17,751 nt of DNA, taken from an uncultured Gemmatimonadota bacterium. Its GTDB lineage: Bacteria; Gemmatimonadota; Gemmatimonadetes; Gemmatimonadales; Gemmatimonadaceae. The position numbers and the translations under genes were made by a program. The notes beneath the pieces are model-generated. The model searched no databases. It was given only the letters and a program-made list of their open reading frames with translations, and was not told the origin of the DNA. Of this stretch, positions 1-6,292 are shown one piece after another. Position 1 is the stretch's first letter. Each line of letters opens with the position of its first letter. Where the stretch lies: the NCBI GenBank assembly GCA_946479015.1, contig CAMLEQ010000024.1, forward strand, positions 1 to 17,751, in the 5' to 3' direction.

Positions 1-556
1 AGGCGGGCACGTCGTCCTTGCGCCAGACGACGAAGTCGCCGAAGTCGACGCCGGCCGTGAACGCCCGCGCGCCGTAGCGCCCGTCGACGAAGCGCACCAC
101 CTCGCCGTCGGGAACCCGAAAGCGCCACACCACGCCGGCGGGCGACTCGGCATCGCGCCCGGTGCCGGGCGCGGGGCGCAGCTCCGGCGGGAAGACCGGC
201 TCGCTCTCCTCGTCGTCGTGCGGCGCGTGCGCGGCATCGCGCAGCTCCCGGCGCGAGACGTGGCTGGGGTAGATCACCCCCGCGTCGCGCAGCGCGCGCC
301 ACGCCGCCACGTGCACCTCGCGGCGCCGCGACTGGTAGTGCGGCCCCTCGGTCCACCGCACGCCGAGCCACGCCAGATCCTCGATCGCGCGCGCCGTGTA
401 CTCGGGGCGGCAGCGCAGCGGGTCGAGGTCCTCGATGCGCAGCACGAGCGCGCCGCCCGCGTCGTGCGCGCGACGGGACGCGGCCACGAACGTGCGCGCG
501 TGGCCGACGTGCAGGTCGCCGGTGGGGGTGGGGGCGAGGCGGCCGCGATAGGTCAT
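1..556 (-). CDS. gluQRS: Glutamyl-Q tRNA(Asp) synthetase, C-terminus beyond window edge
   Basis: Class I aminoacyl-tRNA synthetase paralogue that, in its family, activates glutamate and attaches it to queuosine in the anticodon of tRNA(Asp). The 185 visible residues begin MTYRGRLAPTPTGDLHVGHA; HVGH (residues 16-19) is the HIGH-type ATP-binding motif. RIEDLDPLRCRPEY and WLGVRWTEGPHYQSRR follow, as in GluRS-type catalytic domains. The KMSKS-like loop would lie beyond base 1. The stretch that in E. coli GluQRS holds zinc-binding cysteines reads VIYPSHVSRRELRD here, so those ligands are absent. The ATG at 556 is chosen because the family core starts a few residues later; no clear Shine-Dalgarno sequence is visible. 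It lies 69 bp downstream of the DUF4143 ATPase on the same strand. Discriminating GluQRS from full GltX needs the missing C-terminus, but the opening residues favour GluQRS. Confidence 0.88.
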   Translation of the reverse strand, partial: MTYRGRLAPTPTGDLHVGHARTFVAASRRAHDAGGALVLRIEDLDPLRCRPEYTARAIEDLAWLGVRWTEGPHYQSRRREVHVAAWRALRDAGVIYPSHVSRRELRDAAHAPHDDEESEPVFPPELRPAPGTGRDAESPAGVVWRFRVPDGEVVRFVDGRYGARAFTAGVDFGDFVVWRKDDVPA

Positions 557-625
557 GGCACAGTGGGCGTCGTGGTCTGGCGGTGCCACTGCCCGCCGCT
601 CAGGATGCCGATGGCGCCTCGCCGT

Positions 626-1951
626 TCACGCATCTTCCTCGAGCAACCAGTGTGACGCCGCGCGCCAAACGACCGAGTGTGGGAGCGCGCGCGCGGGCGG
701 CGTCGAGTCGAGTGTGATCAATACGGCACGCGCGTCCGGCTGTGCGGCGGCCCCGACCTCCAGGGCGCGCATCTCGCGCTCCCATGTCGTATCGGCCGTG
801 GTGTCGAGGGAGACCTGGATCAGCATCGGCTGGTCGCCGGTACGCTCCGCAAAGAAGTCCACGTCGTACTCGCCGGCGCGGAACCAGTCGGCGGAATAGC
901 CGCGGCGCTCGAGCTCGAGCAGGACGACCGTCTCGAGCGAACGGCCGTTGTGCACGCGCCCTGCACGCTCGTAAACCGGGATGAGCCCCGGATCGATCGG
1001 ATACGCCTTCCTCGGATTGACGAGTCGCTGCCGCTCGGATGCGCTGTGCATGCTCACGATCCGCAACATGAACGCATCCGCAAGATGATCGAGGTAGGCG
1101 TGCAACGTGTCCTTGGCCACCGAGATGCCTTGCGACTTGAGGTCCGCGTAGATCTTGCTGATGCTGAACATGCCTCCCGGGTTCGCGAGCAGGTGCCGCT
1201 GTAGCCATCGCAGCGCGACGGGGTTCGTGACTTCGTGCCGCTCGATGACGTCGCGCAGCAGCATGACGTCCATGTATCCCTTGAGGAGCGGTATCCGATC
1301 GCGCCGATCGGCGCCCTGGGCCTCTGGGAAGCCGCCCACCGCCAGGTAGGTCCGGAGCGCCGCATCCAGAGCGGCGCGCTGATTTGGCGCGAGCGCTCTC
1401 CACGCTCCGGTCGGCTCCGCGTTCGCATGACGGAGTGCCTCGCGGAAGCTGAACGGGTGCACCAGCACGTCCATGGACCTGCCGCGAAGTGACGTCGCCA
1501 CCTCCCGGCCGAGGAGTTTGGCGGATGAGCCCGAGATGAACACGTTCGTGCCGCCGGCATCGAGTAGCCGCCGCACCAGAGACTCCCAGCCTGGTACCAG
1601 CTGCACTTCATCCAGGTAGACGGTCCGCTTGCCGCCGCTCTGGAGCGAGGGGATGACACGTGTGTGCTCCTCGAGGAGCCAGCCGAGATCCTCGGCTGTC
1701 ATTCCGACCAGTCGCTCGTCTTCGAGCGAGACGAGCAGGTGCGCATCTCGCGGCTCACCGGCCTCTACCCGCTCAGCGCGGTGTTGCCGCAGAAACGTCG
1801 TCTTTCCACTCCGGCGCACGCCCACGACGGCGATCGCCTTCCCGGCGATGGCGGGGAGCCGGATGTCGCGACGGGTGAGGTCGCCCACGCCTATGGCGAG
1901 GCACTCGGCAAGCTTGGTTTCTAGGAGCGCGTTGGAAATCGTCCTTGCCAT
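626..1951 (-). CDS. AAA-type ATP-binding protein with C-terminal DUF4143 domain
   Basis: Protein of 441 residues. The N-terminal P-loop ATPase shows Walker A VGVRRSGKTT (residues 43-52), Walker B VYLDEVQ (111-117, D114/E115) and a sensor-like FISGSSAKLL (138-147), then RGRSMDVLVHPFSFREAL, which is diagnostic of this family. The C-terminal half has the DUF4143 pattern: a winged-helix-like stretch (SISKIYADLKSQGISVAKDT) and a PD-(D/E)XK-like tail (EYDVDFF...LIQVSLD) where the usual E-V-K reads Q-V-S. The family's role is not settled; it is common in variable genome regions. I prefer the ATG at 1951; an in-frame TTG at 1993 would add 14 residues but would place the upstream dyads inside the gene. 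Codon use is visibly less GC-biased than in the neighbours and the 5' flank is AT-rich, which suggests horizontal acquisition. It has no recognisable partner gene. Confidence 0.9.
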   Translation of the reverse strand: MARTISNALLETKLAECLAIGVGDLTRRDIRLPAIAGKAIAVVGVRRSGKTTFLRQHRAERVEAGEPRDAHLLVSLEDERLVGMTAEDLGWLLEEHTRVIPSLQSGGKRTVYLDEVQLVPGWESLVRRLLDAGGTNVFISGSSAKLLGREVATSLRGRSMDVLVHPFSFREALRHANAEPTGAWRALAPNQRAALDAALRTYLAVGGFPEAQGADRRDRIPLLKGYMDVMLLRDVIERHEVTNPVALRWLQRHLLANPGGMFSISKIYADLKSQGISVAKDTLHAYLDHLADAFMLRIVSMHSASERQRLVNPRKAYPIDPGLIPVYERAGRVHNGRSLETVVLLELERRGYSADWFRAGEYDVDFFAERTGDQPMLIQVSLDTTADTTWEREMRALEVGAAAQPDARAVLITLDSTPPARALPHSVVWRAASHWLLEEDA

Positions 1952-1953
1952 GC

Positions 1954-2015
1954 GGACAATATATCGAGATGTTGTCCTTATAAAAAGGACCAATGCGTTG
2001 ACTATTGTCCTTTTT
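1954..2015. repeat. Cluster of four alternating GGAC(A/C)A dyad elements upstream of the DUF4143 gene
   Basis: Four copies of an AAGGACAA-like word sit in alternating orientation in an AT-rich gap. GGACAA (1954-1959) faces TTGTCC (1972-1977). GTCCTT (1974-1979) faces AAGGAC (1985-1990) across 5 nt. AAAAAGGAC (1982-1990) faces GTCCTTTTT (2007-2015). Each copy can therefore pair with the next. The position just before the ATG at 1951 suggests a promoter or operator for the ATPase gene, or alternative RNA hairpins in its leader. I could not place a convincing -35/-10 pair. Confidence 0.7.
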
Positions 2016-2065
2016 GGAGGGACGATACGGCGAAGGAGTAGGGCTGTTGGAGCGGAATCAGCGAA

Positions 2066-3673
2066 TCACGAGCTCGACCGCTCCCCCAGCCCCGGGCGCG
2101 GCGCCGGCACGAAGCGCCGCGACTGCCGCTCGTACGCGTGCGCGAACGCGAGCACGCGCGCGTCGGTGCCCGGGAGTCCGACCACCGACAGGTTGAGCGC
2201 CGGCATCCCGTCCGCGCCGAGTCCGGCCGGAACCGACACCTCCGGCAGTCCGAGCCAGTTGCCGTAGCCGAGCGTGGTGCGCACGTCCGGCCACTTGTCG
2301 ACGATGCGCGGGGCGGCGTAGGGCATCGTCGGGTAGACCATCGCCGCCACTCCCGCCGCGCGCATCGCGTCCGCGAGCGATGCCACCACCGTGGCGCGCG
2401 AACGGGCGAAGGAGCGTCCCGCCGGATCCTTCTCCATCGGCTGCTCGAGGAGCGGCTCGCACTCCTCGTACGTGGCGGGGAGCACGTCGTAGAACTTCCG
2501 GTAGGCATCGTAGCCGAGGCGCACCGCGGCGCGCGGGTCGTCCGTGCGCCCGGCGAAGTACCGATAGAGCGCGTTCGCGGTGGGCGCGGGGGAGTCGGGA
2601 TCAGGGGGGACATCGCCGCGCTCGCGCGCCGCGGCGGCGAACGCATCGCGGTAGTCGAGTCGCGTGACGGGAGGGGTGAAGGGGACCACCGTCGCACCGG
2701 CGGCGCGCAGGTCGGCCACGGCGCGGTCCCACACGGAGAGCGCCTCGGCGGTCATCTGATCGCGCGGGATGTTCGCCTCCGCGAGCCCGAGCCGCACGCC
2801 GGCGAGCGCATCGTCGCGCAGCCTCGCGAGCGGCGCGCCGTCCCACGCCTCCGTGCGCGCGAGCGGGTCCGAAGGGTCGGCCCCCGCCACGGCGGCGAGG
2901 AGGAGCGCCGCGTCGGCCACCGTTCGCGCGAGCGGCCCGTGCGTGTCGAGGTAGGGCCACGTGGGGATCACGCCGGTGCGCGGCACGAGCCCGAACGTCG
3001 GCTTCATCCCCACCACGCCGGTGAACTGCGCCGGGATGCGGTTGGAGCCGCCGTCGTCGGTGCCGAGCGCCGCGAAGGCCATCCCATCCGACACCGCGAC
3101 CGCCGATCCGGCGCTCGACCCGCCGGGGGTGCGCGTGCCCGTGGGGTCGTGCGGGTTGAGCACCTGCCCGGTGTGGCTGCTGGTGCCGTTGCCGTGATAG
3201 GCGAAGTCGTCGGCCGCCGTCTTCCCGAGGATGATCGCGCCGGCCGCGCGGAGCCGCGCCACCTCGAGCGCGTCGCGCCGCACGGCCTCGGGGAAGAGGC
3301 GCGCCCACTCGGCGTTGGAGCCGGTGGTCGGGAGACCGCGCACGTCGTAGATCGCCTTGGGGAAGACGGGGACGCCGTCGAGCGGTCCGCGCACGTGCCC
3401 CGCGCGCCGCCGCGCGTCGGCGGCGCGGGCCTCGGCGAGCGCGCTCTCGGCGGCGAGCGCATCGATGGCGCGCCACGCGGCGCCGTCGGTGCGGCAGCGC
3501 TCGAGCGCGCGCGCGGTGACCTCGGCGGCGGTCCACTCGCCGTGGCGGCGCCCCGCCTGATAGTCGGCGATGGTGCCGCCGAGCGGATCGTGGGCGACGA
3601 GCGTCCACCTGGGGAGCGGGAGCGCGATCAGCGCGGCGAGTTGGGCGAGAGCTTCGCGGCGGGTAGGAGACAT
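2066..3673 (-). CDS. Exported amidase (amidase signature family)
   Basis: Protein of 535 residues that should hydrolyse an amide to acid and ammonia; the substrate cannot be read from sequence. All three catalytic residues of the amidase signature family are visible: Lys106 in VPVFPKAIYD, cis-Ser186 in TPGGSSAGSA and nucleophile Ser210 in GTDDGGSNRIPAQF. The 24-residue spacing between the two serines is as in fatty acid amide hydrolase. GVVGMKPTFG follows as expected. The N-terminus from the ATG at 3673 reads MSPTRREALAQLAALIALPL, a twin-arginine-like signal, which supports this start over an in-frame one at 3802 that would add a low-complexity leader. No good Shine-Dalgarno is seen. The gene is divergent from the MBL hydrolase across a 225-bp gap, and its stop lies 114 bp before the DUF4143 start. 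Related enzymes include GatA, but no gatB or gatC is nearby, so a free-standing amidase is more likely. Confidence 0.9.
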   Translation of the reverse strand: MSPTRREALAQLAALIALPLPRWTLVAHDPLGGTIADYQAGRRHGEWTAAEVTARALERCRTDGAAWRAIDALAAESALAEARAADARRRAGHVRGPLDGVPVFPKAIYDVRGLPTTGSNAEWARLFPEAVRRDALEVARLRAAGAIILGKTAADDFAYHGNGTSSHTGQVLNPHDPTGTRTPGGSSAGSAVAVSDGMAFAALGTDDGGSNRIPAQFTGVVGMKPTFGLVPRTGVIPTWPYLDTHGPLARTVADAALLLAAVAGADPSDPLARTEAWDGAPLARLRDDALAGVRLGLAEANIPRDQMTAEALSVWDRAVADLRAAGATVVPFTPPVTRLDYRDAFAAAARERGDVPPDPDSPAPTANALYRYFAGRTDDPRAAVRLGYDAYRKFYDVLPATYEECEPLLEQPMEKDPAGRSFARSRATVVASLADAMRAAGVAAMVYPTMPYAAPRIVDKWPDVRTTLGYGNWLGLPEVSVPAGLGADGMPALNLSVVGLPGTDARVLAFAHAYERQSRRFVPAPRPGLGERSSS

Positions 3674-3757
3674 CGAGGCGCGGGAGGAGAACGCGAGTGA
3701 GGCGGCCGAGCGGCGCGCCGACGGGCGTGGGCGTGAGGGAATTGGTGCGCTGGAGGC

Positions 3758-3862
3758 GCGGTGGTCAATGGGTCGTCCGCGCGAGTCGCATCCCGCGTCC
3801 ATCGTTTGGCGGCGCGCCCACGATCATCGGGAACCGCCGAACCCCCCGGTGCGCTGGTCAAT
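3758..3862. repeat. Two near-identical 12-bp direct repeats in the divergent amidase/MBL gap
   Basis: GCGGTGGTCAAT (3758-3769) and GCGCTGGTCAAT (3851-3862) differ at one base and are 93 bp apart. On the minus strand both begin ATTGACCA, so each contains a TTGACC that could act as a -35 element; no good -10 was found at 16-18 nt. They may be operator half-sites shared by the two divergent genes. Confidence 0.4.
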
Positions 3863-3898
3863 CGTGCCATCTCGCATCTCGTGCCCGGAGCACTGGTC

Positions 3899-4723
3899 AT
3901 GACCACCACGCACATCGCGACTTCGCGCGACACCGCGACGCTCACCTACGTGGGCGGGCCCACCGCCCTCATCGAGCTGCGCGGACTTCGCTTCCTGACC
4001 GATCCCACCTTCGACTCGGCAGGGGCGCGGCACCCTGGCGCGACGGGGACCTACGTGCTCGAGAAGACGATGGGCCCCGCACTCGACGGCCGCGAGCTCG
4101 GACACGTCGATGCCGTACTCCTCTCGCACGACCATCACGCGGACAACCTGGACGGTGCGGGGCGTGCCATGCTCCGGCGCGCCGACCGCGTGCTCACGAC
4201 CGCGGCCGGTGCCGAGCGACTGGGCGGGCACAGCATCGGGATGCGGCCCTGGGACACCGTGGTCTTGCCCACGCCCGACGGACGGGAGATCCGCGTGACC
4301 GCCACTCCCGCGCGCCACGGCCCGGAAGGAGGAGACCGTGGTCCCGTCGTCGGGTTCGTGCTGCAGCCGGTCCACGCTCCTGATGAGGGGATCTACGTCA
4401 CGGGCGACACAGTGTGGTACGAGGGAGTCGCGGAGGTCGCGCGGCGGTTCGCGGTGCGTGCGATCGTCGCTTTTCTCGGCGCCGCGCGGGTCGCCGCCGT
4501 TGGACCTTCGCACATCACGCTGACCGCCGAGGAGGGCGTGGAGCTCGCCCGCGCGTTCCCGACGGCCACCGTCGTCCCCCTGCACTTCGAGGGATGGGCC
4601 CACTTCACGGAGGGGCGCTCGGAGATCGCGGCTGCCTTCGCGTCGGCAGGGCTCGAGCACCGGCTGCGCTGGCCCGAGCCCGGCCGACCCGTGGGGCTGA
4701 TCACGGAGTTGTACGGCGAGTAG
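3899..4723 (+). CDS. MBL-fold metallo-hydrolase (UlaG-like)
   Basis: Protein of 274 residues with a complete metallo-beta-lactamase fold. It shows an opening strand with VGGPTALIEL (18-27), FLTDPTF (32-38), metal-site motif LLSHDHHADNLD (74-85), second-site His140 in TPARHGPEGG, Asp170 in YVTGDTVWYEG and a final His229 in VVPLHFEGWAHF. The HxHxDH box has the variant HDHHADN, where the usual D-H pair reads A-D, so the metal ligands are slightly rearranged. The family hydrolyses esters, lactones or phosphodiesters; no substrate is predicted. There is no signal peptide, so it is probably cytoplasmic. The ATG at 3899 is chosen because homology begins shortly after it, although the frame is open further upstream. 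Its last 23 bp overlap the end of the convergent lipoprotein gene. Confidence 0.87.
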   Translation: MTTTHIATSRDTATLTYVGGPTALIELRGLRFLTDPTFDSAGARHPGATGTYVLEKTMGPALDGRELGHVDAVLLSHDHHADNLDGAGRAMLRRADRVLTTAAGAERLGGHSIGMRPWDTVVLPTPDGREIRVTATPARHGPEGGDRGPVVGFVLQPVHAPDEGIYVTGDTVWYEGVAEVARRFAVRAIVAFLGAARVAAVGPSHITLTAEEGVELARAFPTATVVPLHFEGWAHFTEGRSEIAAAFASAGLEHRLRWPEPGRPVGLITELYGE

Positions 4724-5534
4724 CGGTCCCCACTCCGGTCAGCGCGACACGGTATTCCCCGCGCTCCGCATCCCAGCGCACGCTGTACCCCTCCGGGTAG
4801 AAGCCGTCGACGCGACCGCGCGGCGGGGCGGGGAGGGTCGCGCTGAACTGCGGCTTCGTCTCCAGGTACGCCTTCGTGATCATCGGCTCGGCGAAGATCA
4901 CCTTCCCGTCCCACGAGCCGTAGATCATGGTGCGCGTGAACGGCTGGCCAGTCAGCTCGGCGGAGGTCGTGTCCACCCAGTGCACGCCCATCCTGGCGAA
5001 CGCGAGCGGCGCGGGCATCACGTAGCGGGCCGGGATCCATCGCGCGTCGGGCTTCCGCTCCGCCTTGCGCTGGAACTCGGGATCGGCGGGGTCGATCGCC
5101 AGGCGCTCCGCGTTCTCGATCACGTAGAAGTGGAAGTCGAAGTGCGGGGTGTCGTAGATGCGCGGCGGCTCGTGCCCGCGCGGGTTCCAGTTCATGAGCA
5201 CGTGCCGGAAGGGGGTCGGGTTCCCGGCAGGAAGCTCGAGCACGCTCTCGAACGTGGTGTGCCCGTGCGCGTGCACGCCGCCCCGCGCGTGCTCGTCGGG
5301 AAGACCGGCGAGGGCGCCTTCGCTCAGGGCGACTCCGACCTCGGACTTCCCCTTCGCGATGGTGACGTACGTGCGCGCCGTGCCGTTGCCCACCCGCACG
5401 GCGCGGCCGTACGTGGTGTGGCTCGCGGACGGCGCATCGCCCGATGCCCCCCGGCACGCGGCGAGCGCCGACGAGGCGAGCAGCGCGAGCGTGAGGGCGC
5501 GCGCGCGACCATGGGTTCCGGTGATCCGTCGCAT
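4701..5534 (-). CDS. Lipoprotein resembling the DUF5602/TTHB210 family
   Basis: Protein of 277 residues with a lipoprotein signal peptide: Arg-rich start, hydrophobic ALTLALLASSALAAC, and lipid-attachment Cys27. The mature part carries histidine-rich motifs, HARGGVHAHGHTTFE (82-96) and TPHFDFHFYVIE (129-140), then a beta-rich domain with GVHWVD and YGSWDGKVIFAEPMIT. These patterns resemble DUF5602, the family of Thermus TTHB210, whose expression is under a sigma-E/anti-sigma-E pair as I recall it; the assignment is by motif memory and is moderately secure. The clustered His and Asp residues suggest metal binding (inference). The start is well supported, with GAGAGG six bases before the ATG. 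It is divergent from an ECF sigma factor across 179 bp and overlaps the MBL gene tail-to-tail. Confidence 0.75.
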   Translation of the reverse strand: MRRITGTHGRARALTLALLASSALAACRGASGDAPSASHTTYGRAVRVGNGTARTYVTIAKGKSEVGVALSEGALAGLPDEHARGGVHAHGHTTFESVLELPAGNPTPFRHVLMNWNPRGHEPPRIYDTPHFDFHFYVIENAERLAIDPADPEFQRKAERKPDARWIPARYVMPAPLAFARMGVHWVDTTSAELTGQPFTRTMIYGSWDGKVIFAEPMITKAYLETKPQFSATLPAPPRGRVDGFYPEGYSVRWDAERGEYRVALTGVGTATRRTTP

Positions 5535-5640
5535 GTGATCCTCTCGAGTCGTGGGTCCGAGATCCCATGCGGAAAATCCGGCCGACGGTGCTCACTCCGG
5601 CCGAGCCCGGCGCGCGCGCCGTTCCGATGGCGACGTGGGC

Positions 5641-5668
5641 TTGCGCCCGGTGCACGGCCCTCTATCGT
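5641..5668 (+). promoter_or_regulatory. Possible promoter of the sigma/kinase operon
   Basis: TTGCGC (5641-5646), 16 nt spacer, TATCGT (5663-5668): three and four matches to the housekeeping -35 and -10 hexamers. Transcription from here would give a leader of about 40 nt before the ATG at 5714. The match is modest in a GC-rich background. Confidence 0.3.
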
Positions 5669-5713
5669 TGGCGAGCCGCCGACGCCGCTCGGCGGCCCTC
5701 TCGGGAGGGAGCC

Positions 5714-6289
5714 ATGACATCGCCCCCATCGCACGAGGTCACGCGACTCCTCGACTCGCTGCGCCGCGGTGACCGGGGCGTGATGGACGTGCTCTTCCCA
5801 CTCGTGTACGGCGAGCTGCGCGGCCTGGCGAGGCGGCAGCTCTCGCGCGAGCGCCCCGGTCACACGCTCGACTCTGTGGCGCTCGTGAACGAGGCGTACC
5901 TCAAGCTCGTGGACCAGGGAGATGTGCACCCGCGGAACCGCGCGCACTTCTTCGCCGTGTCCGCGCGCGCCATGCGCGCCATCCTCGTGGATCATGCGCG
6001 CGCCCGGAACGCGGCCAAGCGCGGCGGCGGAGGCGTCCCCGTTTCCCTGGACGACGTGGCCGAGCTGCTCTCCGACGAGCAGGCGGAGCACGTGGAGCAG
6101 CTCGACGAGGCGCTGGCGCGGCTCGCGGTGGTGAACGAGGAAGCGAGCCGCGTGGTCGAGTGCCTGTACTTCGGCGGCCTCGGGCTCGAGGAAACGGCCG
6201 AGGCGCTCGCGCTCTCGGTGGCCACGGTGCGCCGGCGCTGGAGCTTCGCCAAGGCGTGGCTCGCCCGCGATCTGCGGAACGACGGCTGA
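5714..6289 (+). CDS. ECF RNA polymerase sigma factor, TIGR02999 type, kinase-linked
   Basis: Protein of 191 residues. Region 2 spans about residues 8-98 (LFPLVYGELRGLARRQL, then TLDSVALVNEAYLKLV at 51-66 and FFAVSARAMRAILVDHARARNAAKRGG). Region 4 spans about 125-188 and ends in the family hallmark TVRRRWSFAKAWLARDL (171-187). Directing polymerase to a specific promoter set is the family role. Region 2.2, usually acidic (D-A-E-D), reads D-S-V-A (53-56), so two acidic contacts to the polymerase beta-prime coiled coil are missing. This is the situation in ECF groups controlled by Ser/Thr kinases. There is no anti-sigma gene; a kinase follows 3 nt after the stop. The start at 5714 is set by GGGAGGGAG just before the ATG; the frame is open upstream, but the extra residues do not resemble the family. 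Confidence 0.93.
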   Translation: MTSPPSHEVTRLLDSLRRGDRGVMDVLFPLVYGELRGLARRQLSRERPGHTLDSVALVNEAYLKLVDQGDVHPRNRAHFFAVSARAMRAILVDHARARNAAKRGGGGVPVSLDDVAELLSDEQAEHVEQLDEALARLAVVNEEASRVVECLYFGGLGLEETAEALALSVATVRRRWSFAKAWLARDLRNDG

Positions 6290-6292
6290 CCG

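Noticed and set aside
1952..1993. TTG start at 1993 for the DUF4143 ATPase
   Set aside because: It would put the dyad cluster within the coding region and add residues not typical of the family; the ATG at 1951 fits better, though the TTG is not excluded.
2138..3700. 520-residue open frame on the plus strand
   Set aside because: It is fully antisense to the amidase, whose catalytic motifs are intact.
3712..3818. Two GGCGCGCC palindromes in the amidase/MBL gap
   Set aside because: Such G/C palindromes are expected by chance at this base composition.
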